Below the pieces are notes generated by a model. That model saw only the letters and a program-made list of their open reading frames with translations. It searched no databases and had not been told where the DNA came from. Of a DNA stretch of 13,735 nucleotides, positions 1 to 6,585 are shown in pieces. The stretch's first letter is position 1. Each line of letters starts with the position of its first letter. The DNA comes from JAGNNV01 sp031412915 (GTDB taxonomy: Bacteria > Acidobacteriota > Vicinamibacteria > Fen-336 > JAGNNV01), in the NCBI GenBank assembly GCA_031412915.1, contig JANODX010000107.1, forward strand, positions 1 to 13,735, written 5' to 3'. Position numbers and translations under genes: made by a program.

Positions 1-2031
1 CGCGAGCAGGCGAGCCTCCACCTCGGCAAGGGCCTGTTCGATCACGCCCAGCCCCTCGTACAGCTGATCGTCGGTGATCACCAGGGGCGGGAGGAAGCGG
101 ATGCCGTTGGTAAAGAGGCCGGCGCGCATGGCGATCACGCCCTTCTGGCAGGCCGCCTTGATGATGGCCAGCGTTTCATCGGGTGCTGGCTGCCTCGTGG
201 CGCGGTCCTTCACCAGCTCGATCAACATCATCGAGCCAAGACCGCGCACGTCGCCGATCAGGGGATGACGGCTCTTCCAGCCCTCGAGGGTTTCTCGGAG
301 GATGACCCCGATGCGCTCCGCTCGCGCGAGGAAGGCGGGCTTCCGCATCATCTCTATGGCGGCGATGGCGGCCACGCAGGTCAGGGGATTGCCGCCGTAG
401 GTGCCGCCCATCCCGCCGAGGTGGGTGGCATCCATGATGTCGGCGCGACCGGTGATGGCGCTTATCGGCATCCCGGCGCCCAGCGATTTGGCGGTCACGA
501 CGATGTCGGCCGCGATGCCATAGTGCTCCAGCGCGAACAGTTTCCCGGTGCGCGCGAAGCCGCACTGCACTTCGTCGGCGATCATGACGATGCCGTGCTG
601 ATCGCACAGCTCGCGGATCCGGCGCATCAAGCGTGGCGGCACCGGCACGAAGCCGCCCTCGCCCTGCACCGGTTCGATGATGATGGCCGCGACCTCGGTG
701 GGATCGACCTGGGCGGTGAAGGCATGCTCGAGCTGATGAATGGCCCAGGTGGCACAGTGATCCGCGGTCATGCCTTCGGGCGCGCGGTAGGGGTTGGGCA
801 TCGGCAATCGCACGATCTCGCCCGCGAACGGTCCCATGGTTTTCTTGAAGAGCCCGTACTTGCTGGTGAGGCTCGCGGCCAGAAGACTGCGTCCGTGATA
901 CGCGCCTTCGAAGCAGATGACGCCTGGTCGCTTCGTGTACGCGCGCGCGGCCTTGACCGCGTTCTCCACCGCCTCGGCGCCGCCATTCGAGAGCAGCGTC
1001 TTCTTGGGGAACGCCCCCGGGGTCAATTCGTTGAGCAGCTCGCAGAGGCGGATGTAGGACTCGTACGTTCCCACCAGCGACCCCATGTGAATGAGCCGGG
1101 GCGCCTCGGCCTGGATGGCCTGGACCACCGAGGGCGGGCAGTGGCCCACGGCCAGCGCGCCGATGCCGCCGACAAAGTCGATAAACGTATTGCCGTCCAC
1201 GTCATGCACCAGAGCGCCTTCGGCCCGCTCCACCACCACGTCGGTGGCCTTGCCGAGGCCGGTGGGCACCGCGGATACTCGGCGGGCCAGTAACGCCCGG
1301 CTGCGCGGTCCGGGCACTTCGGTCTTCAATTGAATCGATGACATCTCTGACTCCTTCACTGGGTCGCCTGGTGCACTGGGCCGGACGGCGCCCTTAACGT
1401 CCTTCGCCGCATCGAGCACGATGAGGACGCTGTAATTGTCGCAGATCGGGTCGGACAAGTAGTTCTTGAGCAAAGCCCGAAACTCGAATCCGATCCGTTG
1501 TTGCATGGAAAGTGTCGGGTCGTTGATCCGGCCGGCCACCAGCCCCTCGTAGTAAGCCTCGGCGCTCATGCGGTCTTTGACCGCGCCAAACCCGCTCATC
1601 ATCCCCGCGGTCACCTGGCCTTTGAGCCCCAGCGTCCAGACCAGTTCCTGGCGGGCGGCGTAAAGGGCCTGGGCCAGGCCCTTGCCGCGATACTCCGGAT
1701 GCACTCCGATGTCGGCGCCGTACAGCCAGTCGCCGTCGGGCTGGTGGGAGGTGAGCCACCCGCCCTGGATGATGTCGGCGAAGGTGTGGGTGCGATCGTC
1801 GAAATCGAAGTGCAGCCTTATGGTCGCGGTGGCGGCGACCACCCGATCGCCATCGAGCCCGACCCACTGTCCCTCGGGGAACAACTCGAGGTGCTTTAGG
1901 TAGTGCGCCGCCTTGAAGCGTTCCGCGTCGGCCAGGGTTGGAAACACCGCGTGCTGCAGTTCTTCCAGCTTGCCCGCATGTTCGGGCCGCGCGGGCGTGA
2001 TCACCAGACCGTTCGGCAGCGCGCCTCCCAT
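1..2031 (-). CDS. GNAT acetyltransferase / class III (GabT-like) aminotransferase, one continuous reading frame, 3' end cut by window
   Basis: The frame is open for 677 codons from ATG 2031 to the window edge. Residues 1-215 form a GNAT domain of the YhcX type: a segment reading HLELFPEGQ near residue 48, DWLYGADIGVHPEYRGKGLA ending at residue 120 with acetyl-CoA motif R115-x-x-G-x-A120, then DPTLSMQ and KNYLSDP. In Bacillus YhcX this type precedes a nitrilase-like domain. A hydrophilic linker (about 210-229) leads to Met230, where a PLP aminotransferase begins. It has NGGAEAVENAVK, IADEVQCGFARTGKLF (Asp486) and TAKSLGAG (Schiff-base Lys515); the 29-residue Asp-Lys spacing equals that of E. 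coli GabT. Nearly all of this domain is present. A 4-aminobutyrate or other omega-amino acid:2-oxoglutarate transaminase is most likely, and the GNAT substrate is unknown. The Met230 codon (1344-1342) has its own Shine-Dalgarno, so a separate aminotransferase may also be made. No Shine-Dalgarno is seen at 2031. The protein is cytoplasmic. Confidence 0.85.
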   Translation of the reverse strand, partial: MGGALPNGLVITPARPEHAGKLEELQHAVFPTLADAERFKAAHYLKHLELFPEGQWVGLDGDRVVAATATIRLHFDFDDRTHTFADIIQGGWLTSHQPDGDWLYGADIGVHPEYRGKGLAQALYAARQELVWTLGLKGQVTAGMMSGFGAVKDRMSAEAYYEGLVAGRINDPTLSMQQRIGFEFRALLKNYLSDPICDNYSVLIVLDAAKDVKGAVRPSAPGDPVKESEMSSIQLKTEVPGPRSRALLARRVSAVPTGLGKATDVVVERAEGALVHDVDGNTFIDFVGGIGALAVGHCPPSVVQAIQAEAPRLIHMGSLVGTYESYIRLCELLNELTPGAFPKKTLLSNGGAEAVENAVKAARAYTKRPGVICFEGAYHGRSLLAASLTSKYGLFKKTMGPFAGEIVRLPMPNPYRAPEGMTADHCATWAIHQLEHAFTAQVDPTEVAAIIIEPVQGEGGFVPVPPRLMRRIRELCDQHGIVMIADEVQCGFARTGKLFALEHYGIAADIVVTAKSLGAGMPISAITGRADIMDATHLGGMGGTYGGNPLTCVAAIAAIEMMRKPAFLARAERIGVILRETLEGWKSRHPLIGDVRGLGSMMLIELVKDRATRQPAPDETLAIIKAACQKGVIAMRAGLFTNGIRFLPPLVITDDQLYEGLGVIEQALAEVEARLLA
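1351..1356 (-). promoter_or_regulatory. Internal Shine-Dalgarno before the aminotransferase domain
   Basis: The minus strand reads AAGGAG, then six bases, then ATG (1344-1342), in frame with the upstream GNAT codons. This is a near-ideal ribosome binding site inside an open frame. It either marks the true start of a separate aminotransferase gene whose upstream partner lacks a stop codon, or an internal start giving a shorter product alongside the fusion. Confidence 0.6.
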
Positions 2032-2037
2032 GGCCGG

Positions 2038-2045
2038 AGTATATT
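2038..2045. promoter_or_regulatory. Shared TATA-like -10 element for divergent, possibly leaderless genes
   Basis: The 21 bases between the two divergent ATGs contain one AT-rich block. On the plus strand TATATT (2040-2045) lies 7 bases before ATG 2053. On the minus strand TATACT (2043-2038) lies 6 bases before ATG 2031. These distances would put the transcription start on or next to each start codon, and neither ATG has a Shine-Dalgarno. No convincing -35 box is seen on either side (TTCATG at 2066-2061 is the best on the minus strand). The assignment is an inference from spacing. Confidence 0.4.
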
Positions 2046-2052
2046 GCCCGCC

Positions 2053-3777
2053 ATGAAGCACATGAAGAGTTTCAGCGCGATCGCGATGGCGTGCGCTGCG
2101 TGGGTTGCCGTGACCGCCTCCGCCTCGGGCACGCAGCCGCCCGCCGCCGCCCAGGTGGCGGATCTCCTGATCATCAACGGGCGCGTCGTCACCGCCGATG
2201 ATCAGGGTACGGTCGCGCAGGCGGTAGCGGTTGTCGGACCCACCATCCTTCGCGTCGGAACCAACGAGGAGATCTCCGCCCTGCGCGGACCGAAGACGCG
2301 GGTCATTGACGCCCGCGGCGCCACCGTGGCGCCGGGGTTCAACGACTCCCACGTCCACTTTTTGAGCGGCGGTCGATCGCTCGGCGACGTGGAACTCGCG
2401 GGCCTGACCACGCTTGCTCAGGTCCAGGACGCGATCCGTACCTTCGCTGCGGCCAAGCCCGACACCGCGTGGGTCAGGGGGCGCGGCTGGCTCTATTCGC
2501 CCTTTCCGGGCGGCAGCCCGACGAAAGCGCAGCTCGATGCCGTCATCGCTGACCGACCCGCGGTGATGACCTGCTACGACGGCCACAGCATCTGGGTGAA
2601 CTCGAAGGCCCTGGCTATGGCCGGCATCACGAAGGACACGCCGAATCCCACGAACGGCGAGGTCGTGAAAGACCCGAAGACCGGCGAGCCCACCGGTCAT
2701 CTCAAGGAATCGGCGGCCCGGCTCATTGACGCGACGATGCCTGAGCCCACCGAAGCCGACCGACGCGCCTTCCTGCGCACTGCGGTGGCCCACGCGCACG
2801 CGCTCGGCGTGACCAGCGTGCAGGACGCCGGCGTCGATCCGGACGAGATGGCGCGGTACGACGAGGCGAAGCGGAAGGGCGAACTGAAGGTCAGGATGTA
2901 TGCGGCCCTCTCGGCGTCCTCGGCCACCACCGAGGCCGACCTCGACCGCATGGACGCGATGTGGAAGCGCTCCGGGGATGACCCCACCCTCAAGACCGGA
3001 GCGGTGAAGATGTATGCCGACGGCGTCATCGAGAGCCGCACCGCCGCGATGCTTTCGCCCTACGAGAACAGCAAGGCCGCGGGTGCCACGAACCTCTCCT
3101 CCGACGACCTGAACCGGGTGGTGGCCATGATCGACAAGCGCGGATGGCAGGTGTGGATCCACGCCATTGGCGATCGGGCCATTCGGCTGACCCTCGATGC
3201 CTTCGAGCATGCGGCGGCGGCGAATCCCGCTCCGGCTCGCGGACGGCGTCATCGGATCGAACACATCGAGACCATCGATGCGGCGGACATTCCGCGCTTT
3301 GCGCGCCTGGGGGTGATCGCGTCCCAGCAGCCCATGCACGTGGCCCTCGGCGATATGAACTCCGTCCATCCAAAGGGTCCGTGGCCCGACAACATCGGTC
3401 CCGATCGCGCCGCGCGGGCTTGGGTCTGGAAGAGCATTCGTGACGCGGGGGGACGGCTGACCTTCGGCAGCGACTGGCCGGTGGCGCCGCTCTCCGTCGG
3501 GCAGGGTCTGTGGCTGGCCTCGACCCGGATCGGCCCGTCGAACGCGGCCGATCAGAAGGTGTCGATGCGCGACGCGATCCGCGCCTATACGAGCTGGCCG
3601 GCCTACGCCTCGTTCGAAGAGAAGCGCAAGGGCACGCTGGCCCCCGGCATGCTCGCGGACATCGTCGTGCTGTCGAACGACATCGAGTCCCGGCCTCCCA
3701 AGACAGCCGCAGACATCGCGGTGGACACCACGATTTTCAACGGCGAAGTGGTGTACGAGAAGTCGCGCCGTCGCTGA
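2053..3777 (+). CDS. Secreted YtcJ-like metal-dependent amidohydrolase (Amidohydrolase_3)
   Basis: The protein has 574 residues. The N-terminus (Lys2, Lys5, then a hydrophobic stretch ending ASASG near residue 26) is a signal peptide, so the enzyme is exported. The amidohydrolase (beta/alpha)8 metal site is visible: His100-Val-His102 in NDSHVHF, Lys319 in VKMYADG with Asp323, His370 in WIHAIGD, His404 in HRIEHIE, and Asp474 in FGSDWPV. A C-terminal segment, KGTLAPGMLADIVVL, closes the small beta-sandwich formed with the N-terminal LLIINGRVVT strand. The family hydrolyses N-substituted formamides, imides or similar amide bonds; the substrate cannot be read from sequence. ATG 2053 is chosen because it begins the signal peptide; the frame extends upstream to 1903, but that part overlaps the divergent GNAT codons. 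It diverges from the GNAT-aminotransferase gene. Confidence in the family is high, in the substrate low. Confidence 0.9.
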   Translation: MKHMKSFSAIAMACAAWVAVTASASGTQPPAAAQVADLLIINGRVVTADDQGTVAQAVAVVGPTILRVGTNEEISALRGPKTRVIDARGATVAPGFNDSHVHFLSGGRSLGDVELAGLTTLAQVQDAIRTFAAAKPDTAWVRGRGWLYSPFPGGSPTKAQLDAVIADRPAVMTCYDGHSIWVNSKALAMAGITKDTPNPTNGEVVKDPKTGEPTGHLKESAARLIDATMPEPTEADRRAFLRTAVAHAHALGVTSVQDAGVDPDEMARYDEAKRKGELKVRMYAALSASSATTEADLDRMDAMWKRSGDDPTLKTGAVKMYADGVIESRTAAMLSPYENSKAAGATNLSSDDLNRVVAMIDKRGWQVWIHAIGDRAIRLTLDAFEHAAAANPAPARGRRHRIEHIETIDAADIPRFARLGVIASQQPMHVALGDMNSVHPKGPWPDNIGPDRAARAWVWKSIRDAGGRLTFGSDWPVAPLSVGQGLWLASTRIGPSNAADQKVSMRDAIRAYTSWPAYASFEEKRKGTLAPGMLADIVVLSNDIESRPPKTAADIAVDTTIFNGEVVYEKSRRR

Positions 3778-3880
3778 CTCGCGATCACGGATGGGTGGGG
3801 CTCACTGCGGATCGGAGCTCGGCAGGCCTCCTGGATTCAGTCCCGGTCCGGAAAACTGTGCCGACCCGATGAAGGCCTTA

Positions 3881-3910
3881 TTGTCAAAAGCAAGTGGGTT
3901 GGCCCTATTT
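3881..3910 (+). promoter_or_regulatory. Possible promoter upstream of the duplicated-domain secreted protein
   Basis: TTGTCA (3881-3886), an 18-base spacer and CTATTT (3905-3910) make a weak sigma70-type match. It sits in the most AT-rich part of the 262-base gap after the amidohydrolase and would give a leader of about 120 bases before ATG 4040. This is a suggestion only. Confidence 0.25.
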
Positions 3911-3960
3911 GCCTTCGGATGGACACCGGGCTACGATGTCCGAATACGCGTGGCACGGTC

Positions 3961-3995
3961 GGAATAAGCCGGCCCCGCCGGCGCGGTATTGTTCC
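3961..3995 (+). other. Imperfect hairpin in the leader before 4040
   Basis: GCCGG (3968-3972) pairs with CCGGC (3978-3982) around a 5-base loop. Outer pairs TA (3965-3966) with TA (3987-3988) and GGAA (3961-3964) with TTCC (3992-3995) extend it across small internal loops. No T-tract follows, so it is not a classic terminator. It could be a leader structure or chance in GC-rich DNA. Confidence 0.25.
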
Positions 3996-4039
3996 GCTGA
4001 CTCTCCACGCGAGGTCAGCGAGCCTAGGGAGAGTCATTA

Positions 4040-4912
4040 ATGAAGTTGGTAACTCGTGTTTCATTCCTGGTCGGTCTTGCCGTTGGAGCCGGATCACCCG
4101 CGTTGGCGCAAACGCCCGCTGCCGCCGACGGCCCGCCCGCGATCCTTCGCATCGGTCGTGAGGAGGTGAGGGCCGGTAAGGACGCCGCCCACGAGGCGAA
4201 CGAAACGAACTGGGCCCTCGGGTACGCCAAGGCGAAGCTGCAGAACGGCTGGATTGGCATGACCTCGATGACCGGACCGAGCGAGTTCTGGTACCTGAAC
4301 GGCTTCGCCTCCTGGGAGGATATGGAGAAGGCCAACAAGGCCGAGGAGGCCAACGAGGCCTGGACGGCGGAAAGCAGGAAGTTCACCGCTGTGGACAGCG
4401 ATCTGCTCAGCCGGAACTCCGCCAGCATCGCGAGCTACAGACCGGCGATGAGCTATCGGGCCGGCCGCAACCTGGCGCGCTACCGGTATATGGACGTGCA
4501 GTTGATCCGGGTCAAGCCGGGTCACAACCGGGAGTTCGTGGACTCGTGGAGGGAGCAGGTCGCCGCCCATGAGAAGGCCAATATGGAAGAGGGCTGGGCG
4601 TTCTATCAGGTCTCGTCGGGCCTTCAGGACGGCGTCTACATCTATCTTCAGCCCCATGTTTCCCTGGCCGAAATGGACAAGTCGGGGCCGATGCACAACG
4701 CCCCGGCCTATCGCGATGCGATCGGTGAAGGCGGGCGCGCCCGGTCGCGCGAAACGGCTCAGGCGGCCATTGAGTCGTCCCAGACCCTGCTCTTCGCGCT
4801 CAACCCGAAGATGACCGTCGCCCCCCAGGCCTGGATCGACGCCGATCCGTTCTGGGCGCCCAAGCCCGCGGCTCCCGCCAAGCCCATGGCCAAGCCCGCC
4901 GAGAAGAAATAG
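4040..4912 (+). CDS. Secreted protein with two repeated ferredoxin-like (ABM/NIPSNAP-like) units
   Basis: The protein has 290 residues. A signal peptide (MKLVTRVSFLVGLAVGAG, cleavage after ALA near residue 23) places it in the periplasm or outside. Residues 35-97 and 151-214 align with each other: each begins with a hydrophobic strand and a Gly after a short charged turn, then a long amphipathic helix containing Trp and Lys, GW at 70-71 and 185-186, YL at 85-86 and 202-203, and a segment ending S-x-x-x-M-[ED]-K. This looks like two tandem dimeric alpha-beta barrel units. The last 20 residues are rich in Pro, Ala and Lys. GGGAGAG eight bases before the ATG fits a ribosome binding site. It stands alone, followed by a hairpin. 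I do not recognise a named family and assign no reaction; NIPSNAP- or monooxygenase-like folds are the nearest idea. Confidence 0.85.
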   Translation: MKLVTRVSFLVGLAVGAGSPALAQTPAAADGPPAILRIGREEVRAGKDAAHEANETNWALGYAKAKLQNGWIGMTSMTGPSEFWYLNGFASWEDMEKANKAEEANEAWTAESRKFTAVDSDLLSRNSASIASYRPAMSYRAGRNLARYRYMDVQLIRVKPGHNREFVDSWREQVAAHEKANMEEGWAFYQVSSGLQDGVYIYLQPHVSLAEMDKSGPMHNAPAYRDAIGEGGRARSRETAQAAIESSQTLLFALNPKMTVAPQAWIDADPFWAPKPAAPAKPMAKPAEKK

Positions 4913-4925
4913 TTCGAGTCCGAGT

Positions 4926-4963
4926 CCGGAAGAGGGGGGCTCGATCGGGCCCCCTCTTCACGG
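4926..4963 (+). terminator. Strong GC-rich hairpin after the duplicated-domain gene
   Basis: GAAGAGGGGG (4929-4938) pairs perfectly with CCCCCTCTTC (4950-4959) around an 11-base loop. CCG (4926-4928) and CGG (4961-4963) extend the stem across one bulged A. It begins 14 bases after the stop codon. There is no run of T after it, so it would be a tail-less intrinsic terminator or an mRNA-stabilising stem. Confidence 0.6.
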
Positions 4964-4966
4964 CCC

Positions 4967-4994
4967 TTGGAAATCCCGCCGGCTGGGATAGCAT
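4967..4994 (+). promoter_or_regulatory. Candidate promoter for the CBS-TPR-VWA operon
   Basis: TTGGAA (4967-4972), a 16-base spacer and TAGCAT (4989-4994) each match the sigma70 consensus at four of six positions. The box lies directly after the hairpin that ends the previous gene. The second GTG (5001) follows the -10 by six bases, so transcription could start on it and give a leaderless message; no Shine-Dalgarno is present. Confidence 0.35.
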
Positions 4995-4997
4995 CGC

Positions 4998-5426
4998 GTG
5001 GTGGCTGCCGCGCTGACGGTGCGAGACGTGATGACCCCCGACCCCCTTACCGTTTCGCCGGAGGACAGCCTCATGGAGGCGCTTCAGTTGATGCGTGTCC
5101 ACAAGATCCGGCGCGTCCCCGTGATGGTGGGCGACAAGCTCGTGGGCCTCGTCACCCAGAGCGATGTCAAGCGCGCCGAGCCATCGACCCTCTCCGACAC
5201 CGAGGAGCACTTCACCCAGGTCATGGAGGGAACCTCGGTGATGCAGATCATGGTTCAGAACCTCGTGACCACCACCCCCGACACTCCTCTGATCGAGGCC
5301 GCCCGCACCCTGAGGAAGACCAAGTACGGGGGCTTGCCCGTGGTCGAGGGCGAGAGACTCGTCGGCATTCTCACCGACGGAGACCTCGTTGGCGCCCTGG
5401 TGAAGTTGCTCGAACGCGAGAGCTGA
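4998..5426 (+). CDS. CBS-domain pair protein
   Basis: The protein has 142 residues and consists almost only of a tandem CBS (Bateman) module. CBS1 (about 8-62) begins VRDVMTPDPLTVSPEDSL and ends LVGLVTQSDVKR. CBS2 (about 82-138) begins MQIMVQNLVTTTPDTPL and ends LVGILTDGDLVGAL. Such stand-alone pairs bind adenosine ligands (AMP, ATP, SAM) in the cleft between the domains and act as energy or redox sensors that modulate a partner. No partner domain is fused here. Two adjacent GTG codons (4998 and 5001) can start it; with no Shine-Dalgarno and a -10-like TAGCAT six bases before 5001, the second is at least as likely. Its TGA lies one base before the probable start of the TPR gene, so the two appear to be translated in a coupled way. 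Confidence 0.88.
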   Translation: MVAAALTVRDVMTPDPLTVSPEDSLMEALQLMRVHKIRRVPVMVGDKLVGLVTQSDVKRAEPSTLSDTEEHFTQVMEGTSVMQIMVQNLVTTTPDTPLIEAARTLRKTKYGGLPVVEGERLVGILTDGDLVGALVKLLERES

Positions 5427-5427
5427 G

Positions 5428-6585
5428 CTGCAGGGATCAAGCGTCGGCGCCGTCCTCGCGTTCCTGAGCCTGCTCTCACCGTTTGCCCGGGCGGCTTCCG
5501 CGGCGCCGCCGTGCCCCCCCGCGAGAGTGCCCCCGTCTCCCGAATACCTCGGCCTGGTGACGCGGTACGCGTCGGGCGAGCATGACGCGTCGGTCGCGGC
5601 TCTGTGGAGCTGGGACGACGACCGGCTACGCTGCGATCTCGACAATCTGCAGGCCGCCGCCATGGCGGCCCGGCGCTGCGTCGATTGCGAAGACCGGCTC
5701 GTGTTTCAACGGTTCTCCCTTCGGGCCGCGATTCTGCTCCACGCGGACCGGGAGATCGAGGAGCAGTTCGCCTCTCCGCTGAGCGAGCAGCCGGCGACTT
5801 GCGGCACGGGCAAGCAGGCGTTCGTGGTCGAACGTCTGGCCGGTATGCTGATCCTGGTCGACCCCGAGGCCAGGGCCTTCTTGAGGCGTTTCTATGTGGC
5901 GATTGCTCGCCATGCGCAGTGGTCTCACTGTTTCCCGCAGGCCGAGCGATGGGCTCGCACCGGGCTGAAGCGACTGCCCAAGGACGGGAGTCTGCTGCTG
6001 ACCCTCGGTATCGGCCTCGAGACCTCCGCCTTCCTGACCTCCGTTCCGGCGCCCCGGACGGCGCCCCTCGGTCCCCAGGCGCTCCGGCTGTTCGAGGGCC
6101 AGACCGCGAAATTGGGCGGCCTTTGGGGGACCGTGCGACGCACGTTCGAGGAGGCCATCGCCATCGACCCGAAACTCCACGAAGCGAGACTGCGCCTCGG
6201 TCGTGTGTTCTGGCGTCTACGGAGGCCCGAGCTCGCCCGGGCCTGCTTCGAGGAGGTTCTGGCCGCAAACAGCGAACCGGCTCTGGACTTCCTGGCTCAC
6301 CTCTTTCTCGGGCGGGTTCACGAGGACACAGGACGGATCGCGGATGCGGAGGTCGAATACCGGGCGGCGCTTTGGCTGCGGCCGCTCTCGGATCCGGCCG
6401 CGGTGGCCTTGTCGCATGCGCGTTTGTTGCAGGGGGACCCAGGCAGCGCGCGAGAGGTGTTGGGCTCGGTGATCGAGCAGCTCCACCGGCGGACCGAGGT
6501 CGATCCCTACAAGAACTACCTCATGGCCCACACGCGCGAGGGACGGACGGATCTCGCACAGTTGCGGGGGGAGGCGGCCCGGTGA
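5428..6585 (+). CDS. Secreted TPR-repeat protein, probable CTG start
   Basis: The first in-frame ATG/GTG/TTG start is GTG 5527 (352 residues), but the frame is open further up. Codons 5428-5526 encode a clear signal peptide: VGAVLAFLSLLSPFARAASA followed by APPCPP. The only usable initiator upstream is CTG 5428, one base after the TGA of the CBS gene, giving 385 residues; GTG 5527 would remove the export signal. In 385-residue numbering, the N-terminal half is helical and carries several Cys residues. About 230-345 hold TPR-like helical pairs, for example FEEAIAIDPKLHEARLRLG, LARACFEEVLAAN and DAEVEYRAALWLRP. The role is probably protein scaffolding in the envelope, with the VWA protein encoded next as a likely partner. 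Its TGA overlaps the VWA start as GTGA. The choice of CTG is an inference; the coding assignment is firm. Confidence 0.8.
   Translation: MQGSSVGAVLAFLSLLSPFARAASAAPPCPPARVPPSPEYLGLVTRYASGEHDASVAALWSWDDDRLRCDLDNLQAAAMAARRCVDCEDRLVFQRFSLRAAILLHADREIEEQFASPLSEQPATCGTGKQAFVVERLAGMLILVDPEARAFLRRFYVAIARHAQWSHCFPQAERWARTGLKRLPKDGSLLLTLGIGLETSAFLTSVPAPRTAPLGPQALRLFEGQTAKLGGLWGTVRRTFEEAIAIDPKLHEARLRLGRVFWRLRRPELARACFEEVLAANSEPALDFLAHLFLGRVHEDTGRIADAEVEYRAALWLRPLSDPAAVALSHARLLQGDPGSAREVLGSVIEQLHRRTEVDPYKNYLMAHTREGRTDLAQLRGEAAR

Noticed and set aside
265..1293. 342-codon open frame on the plus strand
   Set aside because: It is the antisense shadow of the aminotransferase domain: low-complexity His/Gly/Ala/Arg-rich translation without any domain, opposite a frame with full catalytic motifs.
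1903..2052. Upstream extension of the amidohydrolase frame by 50 codons
   Set aside because: It would bury the signal peptide inside the protein and overlap the N-terminal GNAT codons on the other strand. ATG 2053 begins a proper export signal.
5604..6581. In-frame upstream extension of the VWA protein to a 645-residue frame
   Set aside because: This part overlaps the TPR gene in another frame and translates to Arg/Gly/Pro-rich text. GTG 6582 has a strong Shine-Dalgarno and a GTGA overlap.
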